A DNA stretch of 64,000 nucleotides from Angiostrongylus vasorum. Its lineage: Eukaryota > Nematoda > Chromadorea > Rhabditida > Metastrongylidae. Numbering within the stretch: position 1 is the first letter of the stretch; each line of letters begins with the position of its first letter. Below the pieces are notes generated by a model. That model searched no databases, was not told the origin of the DNA, and was given only the letters and a program-made list of their open reading frames with translations. A program made the position numbers and the translations under genes. The stretch spans positions 434,001 to 498,000 of the forward strand of contig JADANN010000468.1 in the NCBI GenBank assembly GCA_018806985.1. Reading direction: 5' to 3'. Positions 12,603 to 23,370 of the stretch are shown one piece after another.

Positions 12603-13068
12603 ATTGCAGTTATTTGGTCACTAAATACTATGAAAAACGGCATAATACACGAATTATAGGCCTATTCGAGACAACAACATCCACGCAAAAAGAAGGACAG
12701 ATTCGTGAGCTCCAGACACTTAGCATGTTTAAGCGGTGAAATCTCATGTCTTAACTGCAAATATTTGTAGATTTTCATAAATTTTATTTCATTTCCAAAA
12801 ATTCTATGAAACTCGAAATGTCTCCTTAAGCTACAAAGACTAAACTATTATTCGGCCACATGTAACAAACGTGTGGGACGAAACTTTTGTTGTTGGGTTT
12901 TAAAAACTGCGTAAAATCGTATAGAATACGAAGTGATAAATTTTAATAGAGAGAACGTCTATATATTTACCAATAAAAAAAGTGATTTTTAGTTAAATTT
13001 GAAAAAATGACATTCCTTGAGTCCAAGAATAACGTAAACTAACATGTGTACAAAAGAAACACTTACTT
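12603..13068. other. Probable 3' UTR and flank of TRMT6
   Basis: No ORF of note. Read on the minus strand this is downstream of the TRMT6 stop codon at 13069. A minus-strand AATAAA (plus-strand TTTATT) lies near 12784-12789 and could be the poly(A) signal, though it is distant; no closer AATAAA is evident. Confidence 0.4.
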
Positions 13069-16000
13069 CTATGGAAGACCAGTAGGTATAACTTTAATAC
13101 CGCTGAGCAATTGACCTCCCACAATATGCTGTGCCATAAGTGGATGAGTGCGCTCCGGCAAAACCTTAAACAAACAAATATGGAATACTGAATAAAAGTT
13201 CGAATATTTCATTTTCGCAGAGCGCGTGTGGCGCTGTGGTAGGAGGCGCCCTACAACACACGTGGAATCGATCCCGGCGCCCACGGCCCGCAAGCCTTCC
13301 ATCCCTCCGGGGTCGGCAAATTGGTACAAGACTTATCTGGGAGGATAGCAGCACTGGCTCGATACATCGGTAAGCCACCGCGAGCCATTGTAAAAGCCAG
13401 ATATGCATTCAATCACCTCCAGACGATGCTTAATGAAGTCGAATACACGGCGCATCCCTCAGGGAATGATCAATGCCGAGAGCTCTAACTTCTCAGCTTT
13501 ATTTCATTTTCGTAAAATAAATCCTCTGATTCTTCCAAGTATAGAGCTTCACAACTACTGTAAACACATATTAACCACTGTTATTACCTAAGACATTTTT
13601 AAACTAGTCACTGAGTGTCCCACATTTAAAATACCTACGGTGATTTCAGAGCAAACACAGAGTTTTATCAAAACGATTTAAACAGGTGAATAAGTGAAAG
13701 CGATGACGATGCTAGGAGTGCCGTCCAACAATATATGCAAGTTCTTGGTTCGACACAGCGCCGAGTGAACCAAGGCTTCCATCCTTTCGAAGCCACGAAA
13801 TTCGTACCTGACTTGTTTAGGAAGCTCCCTCCAATCCATAAAGGATGCAGACTATCTGTGGCGAAGCCCTGCGTAATCGTAACAAGTATTCCAAGAATGA
13901 TGAACTCCACCAGACATTCATCAATAGGAACACAATCCCACGTCAGCAGTCGCACCCATACGCGAATCCGAAGACATCCGTAGATAACGGATGTGAGAAA
14001 ATAATCGAATGAGAGAAGTACTAGCATCCGTACAAAATGTGAAATCGGATCATTTTGAAAAAACCGGAACAAATCCTAAGATCGACTTCCTTTTAACCTC
14101 GGCACTGGACCATAAATGCGTCGTTTTCCTGTTCAACAATATGATGACGATGACTAAACAAGAAAGCGAAGCGGAACAAAAACAAGTCTATTTAAATTGT
14201 TGAGCATAAAATTTTCGAACTTCATTTTTAAAATGTTGAGCCTGAAAAAAGTCTATTCTCACTGGTCTTCAATTATTCAAACATTCACAGTGATGCTGAG
14301 ATATTTGCAAAGTTCCGGACTTCAGGTGTATGTGGTGGGGAACGAACGCGCTATTACCCTTTCCGGGGACTAACGCGTTCACCGTCACACCATACGGGTC
14401 GTTCGTTTGGCCTGTCTCTCAGCTAGTTTTCTATCGATCAGTGCCATCAGCAATCACCCGTCAACGGGATTGATCTGGGCAGCCCAAATCGGCATTGAAC
14501 CCAGTTAGCTGGAGCTGTAGTTGAAGTCACATTGTTCATTTTTCAGTGCTAAAAACGCGGTGAACGCGTTAGCCCTCGGAAAGGGTAATAGCGCGTTCGT
14601 TCGCCACCGCAAACGCCTACGATCCGGAGTTTTGCAAATATCTCAGCATCATTGTGGTTGTATGTGGTTGGCAGCGAATAAAAAGTGAACATTGTTATTC
14701 AAACATCAATTACTGCACTATGAGAGAAGGAACTAATGACAGTTTCAGTGGGCCGCGGTGAAAATTATAAAATTGCTGACTCCATTGGATTTTAACAGCA
14801 ATCAAAACATTTCCGAATGACCTAGTAGACGTACCTACGATTAAGTGTGGCTTGACAACCTTTATAAAACTAGGATGAAAATGTAAATATTACTGATCCG
14901 CAACAATTTGGATGACTTACCTGTTGTACACGGAATAATTGATCCGAGAGACGAACATTAATACAGCTGTGTTCCATCAACCAACGATAAGCATCCAAAA
15001 TTGGCTAAAAAACTCTATGCTAATCAGAAAATAACACTAAATCGAAAAGAGTCGGTGAAAATATGGACTTATTTGAACGAATAAGAAAGAAAAGAGTTAA
15101 TTTTTCATACTGAAACAGTCCATAATCATCAATAATCACGTTGGCTCCAACAAAGTTCCCAACTAACTGGTATTTTGCCAGTTTGGCACGATTCCCACCT
15201 CCCAAAAATTCCGTGGTGAACGTTCAGGAAGTCATCATACGCAGTCGATTCCAATGGACAGAAAAAAAACTTGCCACCTAGTCACTACGTTTTTTCTCAA
15301 AGACGATCGCAATTGTCCGCACTGGTTTCAGTACAACTGACCCTCCGGATAAAAATGTCAAATGAAAGCCTCAGCTTGAAAGATTAAACTAAAGGTTCAA
15401 CACCTGCTGTTCGTCACAGTTAGACACTCTGGAAAACCTCCTAGTGATAAACATGTTGAACTTTTAGGAGGAAATAACAGGATGATCAAAAAATGATCAT
15501 TGAATGAAATAAGAAGTGGAATAAATCAATTCCTTTACATAACCAATGAATGGTTCAGCACATCATTTCCCTCCACAATATTCCGACGTATCAGCGTAGC
15601 GAATTGTTTGTGAATGTCAAACCGCAATGTGCAGCAGAGTATTTATCTCTCTATCAAGCTCAACTAATGTAAGATGAAAATTATGCTAGAAGCAAAAGCA
15701 AAACTAGGTAACCAATAACAAGAGAAGTTGCTATTCTGACACAAGTCCTGTCTCAAGACAGTTTATCTAACGTATGATTAAGCACCATAAAATCAACCTC
15801 ATTACCTCTGGCGTTTAATCAGGGCCTCATGAAGTCAGGCAACAGCGATACAACTCCAATTTACGACGGATGTGTTAGGTTCCAGATCAAAACAGCCTGT
15901 CTACGACACAAGGTAGAAACTGTCTATTACTCCGGACCTCGAAAAAAAGAAACCTGCTTTCAAATGCCGAATGTACTTCTCGCAGGCCCTCAAATTTCAC

Positions 16001-19000
16001 TTACTGCGCTGCACGAGACCAAGAACAAAAACACTAACATAATAAAACAAGCAGTCACAAACACATTCGCAACTATGAATATTTTTTTGACAAGTAGACG
16101 ACTTAGGAACTGAAGATTTGATAAACTTATAGGAGACTTCACCGTACCACTCTAACGGTGCAAAAAACTCAAGAAAATTGTTTTTATTTCAACTGGCTTT
16201 TAATTAGAACCTTAGAAAAGAATAACAGTACGATAAGCGAAATTTGAATTTTTAACGCAGGCATAACATTCGCCCATCCAGAATGCATTGTAGGACACTA
16301 TTGTACCGCTGGGCGAAATCCCATCAGTTCAATCGCTTCGCTATCGAAGATAACAAGCTCGTCAAAAAAGCGTCTTGTTAGGCAAAGTTAATCAGAACTC
16401 CATCTGTTGGAACAATAAAACCTCTATTTCATTAGCAAAAGTCAGCAGATTTTACTGAATTTTTTCTTTTTAAATTTATAAACCTTACTATGAACTGAGG
16501 TGTGCTTATTTAAAGTTGAAAGGACAGATTGTTCGTCAGTGTGTTACACCACATTAGTTAAAAAATCCTAACATGAAATGTTTGTACTGAAAGTTTTGCC
16601 ACATACTGATTCACAACATCCTGTCGGCTCACCAGGCCATTTTCACCCAACCATCGTACAAAAGTTCTGTGCCATCAGGGTCTATGTAGCACAGTGGTGA
16701 CATTGCCCTACAACACACTGGATCAGTCACTGGTCATAACCCGCGCTCCGGGGTCACCAGGGTTTCCCCACAGCTTCGCGATCAGCAAATTAGCGCCAGA
16801 CTGGCCTAGAAGGATAAGAACATCGAGCTTAATACACCAGTATGTCACCGCAAGTCATTGTGTAGGCCAGGTATATATTAAATGACTTCTAACGATGTCT
16901 GATGAATTTGAACGCATGGCGAATCCATTAGCAACTAATCAACGTCGAAACTTCCTTTGTTCTCTATCATCAACTGTTCTTAGCCAACTCGGGCACCTCA
17001 TGAAAGCGAACTAAGCGATTTCCATGATTGTTTGCAAAAGTTTCCTCCGAAGAAGAGTATTTCTACAAATTTTCTTTGAACGCGTCGATAATAGAATAGG
17101 AAAGAACAATGGTTGAGAATACAGGATCGATCAACCTAACCCTTTTTGGGGAAAAAAAGTCGCTGCTCAATATAGGAAGGGCCTAACGACACTAGCAAAG
17201 CACACGGAGATCGATCATGTCTTCACAAACAGAAGACAGTGTTATATCTCCACACCACTGCGTGATACGACTGCTCTATATTGGATCACTATCGTCTTAC
17301 TGTGAACATTTCGTTCTATGATGGGCTAGAAAAGAACCAGCACTACCGTCTGAGAAGGAAAACTAACATTGTTCAAGAACAGAAACACAAATCCATTGCC
17401 ATGCTTTAAGCATAAAAAGTGACTGAAGCAATCCTCGTGACTATCGCCTAGTTAACTTCTTGAAATGCATTAGAAGCATCAGCAGAATTTATTCTATCGC
17501 GCATTTCAAAGATTTGGGACAGATGCTGAAGGCGACTTTCTAGCCTTTTCTCTCCTCTCATCTGTACAAATAGCTGCTATAGGGCTTCGTATAAAAATAG
17601 GGCTAAAAATAAATCAAAAGGAAAATCAACTCATGAGAAACCAATGGTGAAACACAAATCAAAATGTAGAACTTTTGATCAGAGCAAAGCTCTAGTTTAG
17701 CTAGGTCGCTCAACTGGAATGTTAAGGTGTTTAAAATATAATCACGTCAAAGTAGTGAATGTAAAGCGTACAGTAAAGTAAGACGAAGTAAGCGGTTTAG
17801 TGGAACTAACTATTATGTTGACTCAATGATAATCGCAAACACAAAAGAGAATATCGCGTTTGATCATCGTCATGAAAGAAGACCAAAGGAAGCTGCAGTA
17901 CAACCACAACACCCATAAAAACGACAAATATAGGTATCCAATTAAGAAGATACTTGGAAAGTTGGACAGCCCGTCCTCCAGGTTCTGTGGGTCCCAGCAT
18001 AATCTCCATTTTTCGGAGTTTTGCCGGTTTAATCATGACGGTTCCTTTGAGTCTTGAGGTCAGCCAGGCCGGACTCTGGCCCCAGGTCGTCACAACCACA
18101 CAGTCGCCGCCGTTGCGGATCAGCGAGATTCACCGCCATTCGACTAGTTTGATACCAGCACGGTAGTCTATCCTAGTACACTCTTAGCTGGGCTTCCTGG
18201 TGGAAACGCCAAACTCCTTCTCAGCTTGGGAGACCCTGCTGGAGGGATGAATCCCCCGCCATACATCGCAGCCCGACATCTAGGAACACCTCCCAGCCAC
18301 CACCAGGCAGTAAAGCGTTGAGAGGCCAAGCAAGTAAAATTCAACAAAGATACGAAAGAGGAAGAACATGAGAACAATACTATACTATGGCAGAATTATT
18401 TACCTCCATATGCGGTCCGTAAACAACAACAGAACCACACGGACGCAATTTTTGAAATACTGTCTCCAAAACGGATACTGGATCAACCTAGAAGGCGTCC
18501 ATAAGAGGTCGTTGCACAATAACGCATAAGGTAGTAATCAAAGTTAGTGGGAAATCTAATATTCTGTATGACGTTAAACTGGCAACACTTTCAAATATGC
18601 ATTAAAGAGTTTTGCTGAGCCAAAATATTTCAAGAAAAAAGAACAATGTCCAGAAAAGGTCTTACGATTTTCATGCTAAGCTTCAAACCCAAACGTGTTG
18701 CCCAAAAATTTTCAATACATAAAAATTTTGCAGGTAAACAAAACCTATGCAATATCAGTTGTTTCTTCAGGATTCGTCAACAGTTTGGAACACATAAGCG
18801 ACACTTCGTGTAAGAGCCCCTTCCAGGTGATACAGATTTGGAATAGAAAGTTATCAAAACCATAATAGGCAATGAGAACATCATGGTGGAAGAAAGCTCG
18901 AAAAACAACTCCTTGCCACCTTGCAAAAGAGTTGCTATAAATCAGAAATACAAAAAGCCACAGGAATACCAAACATCTTTAAACCTCACCGTTCTTGTTG

Positions 19001-22000
19001 CTATAATTAGTGCATCAACACCTACTTCTAGCTGAGCTAATCCACGTGCTTCTCGAGCCAAACGGTCAGCTCTTCGCGAAACGGATGAGTCTTCTGTTGT
19101 CTAAGTAATGGAAAAGTTGTTACCAAATACTTGGTGGGTTGTTTTCTTGTTCAGCAATCACAAGGTTGTTATACAGCGTACATCTGCTTCCATACAAAAA
19201 CACTGAGAGAGGAAAGAACATCTGATTAGAATCGATGGTTGACGACTGCACCACCTCACATCAAAAATCGATGCGAAGATCAACGATCGAAGATCTGCTA
19301 CTCTAATCAGCCGTTCTTCCTCAGTGGAAGGCACGTAAAAACAACCCTAAAAAAGGCGACACTGCCAAAATGTCAGCTAGTGCTGTGTTGTATGTGTTTT
19401 TGTATGGAAGTAAACACATCCTGTAGAACACCCTTGTGATTGCTGAACAAGATAATGACGCGTTTATAATCCAGTGCCGAGGTTAATAGAAAGTCGATCC
19501 TGGGAACTGTTACAACGACAATATTTTCCATTGCACATACTTCATTATCCTCATCTACAACTTTCTTGTCTTTATCCGCAGAAGGACACTCATTCTTTTG
19601 TTCATCCAACTGTGTTGCGTTCCCAAGGACTGATGCAATACGAACCGGCAAAAAAGTCGAGAAAATCTGTAATGGATGGAGTACCGAAAAAGATAAATAC
19701 TGCGCAAACAAGAAAAATATGGAAGAAATTGAAGAAAATGTTGGAAAAAAAACCTAAATGGTACTCAGACGATTTCGAGCAACACTGTAAGCCCCCCACC
19801 CTACGGACAATATAATCCACAACGCTAAAAAAAAAAAAAAAAAACCCCATACAGAAGCACCTTTTCGCTGAAGTCCATACAATGTACGCATGGTATAGAC
19901 TGAGCTATGATTCCACGATGTAGATGAATACAAGAACCATCTCCTCCAAGTCTATCGATGACTGCGGCGGAAACCACCCCTAATACCTGAACAAGAACTC
20001 TTAAAGTTCACGAACATTTCTGAATGTTGCTCATCACAAAAGTACAAATGCTCACATTTTAGATACTTAGCATGAAATCGGAACAAACTTACCTGGTCAA
20101 AGACAAGAACATTTTTCCCGTAATGAACTCCAGCCAGTTGTAAAATCATGCCTAATTGATCCACCCTTAAAAGCCTGCTACTAAGAAATAGAACAAGTGG
20201 ATTCAAAGATGTTATAAGTAAAGAATACCATGAACTTAAAAATGAACCTTAAGTTGGAAACGCGGATACAGTCCTTAATGTAGTAAGAACAAGCAAGAAG
20301 GCGTATTGTAGGCTTCAAAACAAGCACCCTGTCGGAATGCTTCTTTGTTTTTCGCCTTATATACTTGTTCTTGCTATATTCCGTCCGAGTGCTGAATGAT
20401 TTGCTACCTTCCACTAACTTCGACACCTAAGCAAATAACATGAGGTACAGTGAGTAGGGACCATTTTTTCAAAAATACCCAACTTAGGGCCTAATATAAT
20501 TACCAATTCGCTCGCTGTAATACCTTGACCTTTCAAGTTAAGCACGTCCTCTTGACTAAGCCTCTGAAGTTCTTGGGCTGGGTTCTGTAACTGATTCCAT
20601 TTAACCGGCATAGCTGATTCGCTATCAGCGCTTCCATTGCTGTTAACATCAAGGAATTCTGAAGTGGGAGCTAGAAAACAAGGAAATCTGGGATGGAATC
20701 AAGTGAAAATAATAACCAACTAAGGAAAACTAGCCTATGTCCCTTACACCTTCTTCTTGAACTATTCGTGAAGCACACACTGGCGTAGCTTTACCGGACG
20801 ATACCTCAAACAGACCATACGGATGCCCAAAAACGCTGCAATAAAAAAACTTCGCTAGATGAAGAAAATGTTCTGAAATAAGGATATCAGCAAAAAAAGA
20901 ATCATCGAAAATTCAAGGAAGTTCCGACCAACTTTCTTGAACGCCACAAATGGTGGACTTTAGCCGAAGTCCAATAATAAACGATTTTGGCTGAACCAAT
21001 AATATCGCAAGTTTTGACACTAAAACGCTTTGAAGATCATAGTATTACTGAAGGCTTATAAGAACTCGAAAAAAGTACAACTGCTACTACAACAATGGTG
21101 AGATATTCGCAAAACTTGGACCCCGAGCCAGATCGAACCACGATTACCCTTTCCAGGGGCTCGCGTATTGCACATTTCACCACGGAGGCCCCTTTTTTTT
21201 GCGTTTCTCCGAGCTAGTTTTCTACCTAACGCTGCCATCGGCAATCATTGGTCAGTGGGATTGATCTGGGGAGCACAAATTGAAGCCCCAGTGGTGTAGT
21301 GTGTAAAGCGTGAGCCGCCGGAATGGGTAACCTTTGGTTCGGTCTGGCGACGGGTCCAAATTTTGCGAATATCTCAACATCGTTGTGTTTGTATTTCACA
21401 TCATACCCTGCACTGAAAAAAATATAGAAGGTAGCAAATAAAAAGACAGATGGATAAATAGACAAAGCACAACTAGTCTATAACACAAAAATGTTTCGAA
21501 GGCCCTTCCCACTCGTCACTCACTCCTTCACTAACTCCAAATCTTAAACCATTCTTTTAAAGATCTTTCTAAAGTATGTAAGACTTAAATCCCCAAGCGT
21601 ATTCATGTCAAAAGTTCATAAATCCAATAGTCTTGTCTTTGTCAAAATTGTCAAACTGAGTGCAGCGTATGAATAACATTAGCACATTAGCACAATAACA
21701 CATTAGTCACCTCTTTTTTTTCGTTATTTCCACTACATACAGCAAAAAACAGGAGTGCCTGTAGCGCAGTGGTTAGAAGCGCCCAGAGACCAAAACAGGA
21801 TCCATCCTGCGCCTTTGGGCCGACCAAGTCCTCCATACCTTCGGGGTCAGCAAATTGGTACCAAACTTGTATGGGAGGATAGCAATACTGGCTTGATACA
21901 TCAGTACGCCGTCATGAGTCATTGCAAAGGCCAGATTTGCATACAATCACCTCTAAGTCTAATGGACTGCGCATACCTCAGGGATCCATCAACAAGGAGA

Positions 22001-22308
22001 GCTTTATCCTTTTTTTTTATTACAGCAGAAACCAACGTGTAACTCGGATCTAGTTACTTCATTAAAGATATAGATTTAGGCTTTAAAAAACATAGCAAAA
22101 TACTGGCTTCTTAAAAAGAAAAGTTTCAGGACATCAGTGGTAGAAAGACGACGTCTCACCTCTCAGCATCGAACTTGAGCTTTTCGATGAGTACTTTCTG
22201 TTTAAATGCCAGTCGCATGACACGAATATGTTCTCCACCGACTTTCTGTACAACTACATAGTCTCCTTCCTTAATAGTACTGCAGTGCGTCAATGCACGT
22301 TCATTCAT
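13069..22308 (-). CDS. TRMT6: tRNA (adenine58-N1)-methyltransferase non-catalytic subunit Trm6
   Basis: Non-catalytic partner of Trm61 in the nuclear complex that makes m1A58 in tRNAs, including initiator tRNA. Eleven exons on the minus strand: 22308-22160, 20835-20750, 20670-20504, 20426-20248, 20165-20093, 19986-19846, 19699-19541, 19100-18990, 18487-18404, 15004-14921, 13164-13069. Phases agree at every junction and give 442 residues (human about 497). Recognisable stretches are 'EGDYVVVQKVGGEHIRVMRL' (near residue 20), 'SVFGHPYGLFEV' (about 50), 'SQEDVLNLKGQGITASELV' (about 115-134), 'TEYSKNKYIRRK' (about 147-158), 'RLGGDGSCIHLHRG' (about 230-245), an acidic linker (about 295-320) and 'VLPERTHPL' (412-420). 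The start is the first ATG after a TTTTTCAG acceptor. The exon 6 donor is poor: it begins inside an 18-T run. Introns hold families A, B and C and Penelope terminal repeats. Confidence 0.9.
13216..13493 (+). repeat. Family A SINE in last TRMT6 intron
   Basis: Near-full-length plus-strand copy. It starts with an A-box-like 'gtgtggcgctgtggtagg', then B-box 'tggaatcgatcccggcgcc', the 'ggtcggcaaattggtacaag' block, 'gcactggctcgatacatcgg' and ends near 'atcaatgccgagagct'. It lies antisense in the last TRMT6 intron. Minus-strand ORFs here are partly SINE. Confidence 0.9.
13700..13830 (+). repeat. Diverged family A SINE head
   Basis: Weak similarity only: a tRNA-like head with 'ggttcgacacagcgcc', then 'aaggcttccatcctttcgaa' and 'ttcgtacctgacttgttta'. 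Those blocks are in the same order as in family A, but many bases differ. Opposed ORFs of 82 and 134 codons cover it and are not convincing. Confidence 0.45.
14283..14680. repeat. Family C inverted pair in TRMT6 intron
   Basis: Left arm (tail first: 'gatgctgagatatttgcaa', then the reversed tRNA-like part) and right arm ('gttttgcaaatatctcagca', at about 14628) face each other around a spacer with 'cagctagttttctatcgatc'. Same layout as 9674-9989. It is in the last TRMT6 intron, 240 bp from exon 10. Confidence 0.85.
16679..16940 (+). repeat. Diverged family A SINE in TRMT6 intron
   Basis: Plus-strand copy with 'tatgtagcacagtggtgaca' (A box), a damaged B-box region, the 'gatcagcaaattagcgcca' block and the 3' block 'atctaacgatg'-like plus 'taatcaacgtcg'. 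Substitutions throughout indicate age. Confidence 0.75.
17948..18322 (-). repeat. Family B repeat in TRMT6 intron
   Basis: Minus-strand near-full-length copy lying in the 3.4-kb intron between TRMT6 exons 10 and 9, just 82 bp from exon 9. Tail 'acttggaaagttggacagcc' first, head 'cccagccaccaccaggcag' last. Confidence 0.9.
19131..19505. repeat. Penelope-type terminal repeats, inverted pair
   Basis: 19135-19205 and 19375-19455 are inverted copies of one sequence ('ttcagcaatcacaaggttgt' against 'cccttgtgattgctgaac'). The right copy carries a decayed hammerhead-like core (about 19351-19374: GGCGA..TGCC then AAAATGTCAGC) and ends with the family tail 'gaggttaatagaaagtcga'. The pair fills the intron between TRMT6 exons 7 and 8. 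The same arrangement recurs at 48596-49345. Confidence 0.75.
21080..21442. repeat. Family C inverted pair in TRMT6 intron 1
   Basis: Left arm at about 21085-21190 ('caatggtgagatattcgc') and right arm at about 21290-21442 (tRNA-like head 'agtggtgtagtgtgtaaagc', B-box-like 'tttggttcggtctgg', tail 'gcgaatatctcaacatcg', end 'gtagcaaataaaaag'). Confidence 0.85.
21752..22012 (+). repeat. Family A SINE in TRMT6 intron 1
   Basis: Plus-strand, near full length. It has an A box 'gcctgtagcgcagtggttag', a B-box region altered to 'aaaacaggatccatcctgc', then the conserved middle and the 3' end 'gggatccatcaacaaggaga'. A T-run (22006-22016) follows the 3' end. Confidence 0.88.
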
Positions 22309-22312
22309 ACCA

Positions 22313-22320
22313 CTGAAAAA
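22313..22320 (-). promoter_or_regulatory. Splice or spliced-leader acceptor for TRMT6 exon 1
   Basis: Read on the minus strand this is TTTTTCAG, five bases before the TRMT6 ATG. The acceptor would give a 4-base 5' leader before the start codon, as is usual for trans-spliced nematode messages. An upstream non-coding exon is the alternative. Confidence 0.55.
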
Positions 22321-23355
22321 GTTTTCGTTGATAAATCGAGTAAGAACAGCACTTGTACCGGCACCGGCAGTACTTTTAGGTTACTGCAAGGTTGTTAGCA
22401 ACTTACGAATCTAAAGTTCAACAAAATTACTGTAAAGTATTACTCTTTAGAAACCATTCACTTACATTCAAATAAGAAATTCTGGTCGAAGTGCAGATTA
22501 CGAATTTTCCATGCTACCGTATCATCGCATGCGTGGCATTCGCATGGCATGAAGTGACATACATTGGGGGGCTGGATTTCCTGGGCTTCCGGATCTGAGA
22601 TTGAGCGTTGTTTCTAATTTTTTTCTCATTGATTACTTGTTATTCACCTAACTAGTTAGTAAAGTAGCCGATACATAAAGTATTAGTAAGCCTGGAAGTT
22701 ATCATTTCTGTCGTTAATGATGTGTTCAAACAAACGACGACATTTTCGTTGGTGTTGTTGTTGTTGTCTCTTATTGTTTTTCATCATTGTTGAGCTCGTT
22801 GTGACTTCGCAGTTATCTTTATGTTGTTATACTGTTCTTGTATGTTTTTTCTTAGGATTCGGTAGAAATTTCTGGAAAAAAAGGAGTCTTACAGAACTTT
22901 TGTCTTGCAAGACTCTTAGTCTTAAACTCTTAAAAAAATCTTGCAAAACAAACGAAGGTTACTTAAAGGCTTGCCTTAAATCAGTTACTGGAAATTTAAA
23001 ATCATGTGGATCATCGTAGTTTATAGCAAAGCTCTGAAGTGATCTACTTTTTTCCGTCGAAATCTTCACTATTCGGTAGCTCCTGTCAGCGATTTGGACT
23101 TTTAGGGATAAAATCCTTTGAAACCATGTCGATTTGTCTAGTCCTGTGTAATATTTGTGCAGTAGACTCCTTAGTAGGTAGAAAAGGCTTTGTTTATTAA
23201 GGTTTTCCTGTGTGGTTTCTTTTTAAATAAGCTTTTATTACCCATTATAAGTGCTTCAAGAAGAAAGAACATTTCTCTTTGCTAAGTTGTAGTGTAATAC
23301 TAATGTAATCTAGCATTGCTATACACTAACTTGTTTTGAACTTGCAAGAGTACTG

Positions 23356-23365
23356 TTCATTACAG
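23356..23365 (+). promoter_or_regulatory. Splice or spliced-leader acceptor for TM9SF4
   Basis: 'gttcattacag' ends at 23365, five bases before the TM9SF4 ATG at 23371. Same geometry as at TRMT6, consistent with a spliced-leader site. Confidence 0.55.
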
Positions 23366-23370
23366 GTGCT

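Larger units (their letters stand above)
22309..23370. other. Divergent intergenic region TRMT6 / TM9SF4
   Basis: About 1.06 kb between two head-to-head genes; both promoters must lie here. A 100-codon plus-strand ORF (22717-23019) with a run of cysteines and leucines and Lys/Ser/Cys-rich end has no recognised family. It is more likely chance than a gene, but it is the longest frame in the gap. Confidence 0.5.

Noticed and set aside
13216..13300. tRNA-like heads of family A and C repeats as genuine tRNA genes
   Set aside because: They keep A and B boxes but do not form an anticodon arm and acceptor stem, and the same sequence recurs many times with a common non-tRNA body.
18745..18972. 75-codon minus ORF as a TRMT6 exon
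   Set aside because: Exons 8 (18990-19100) and 9 (18404-18487) join in phase and match the family without it, so it is intronic.
22717..23019. 100-codon ORF between TRMT6 and TM9SF4 as a gene
   Set aside because: Low-complexity Cys/Leu/Lys composition, no acceptor before its ATG and no family; kept only as a remark.
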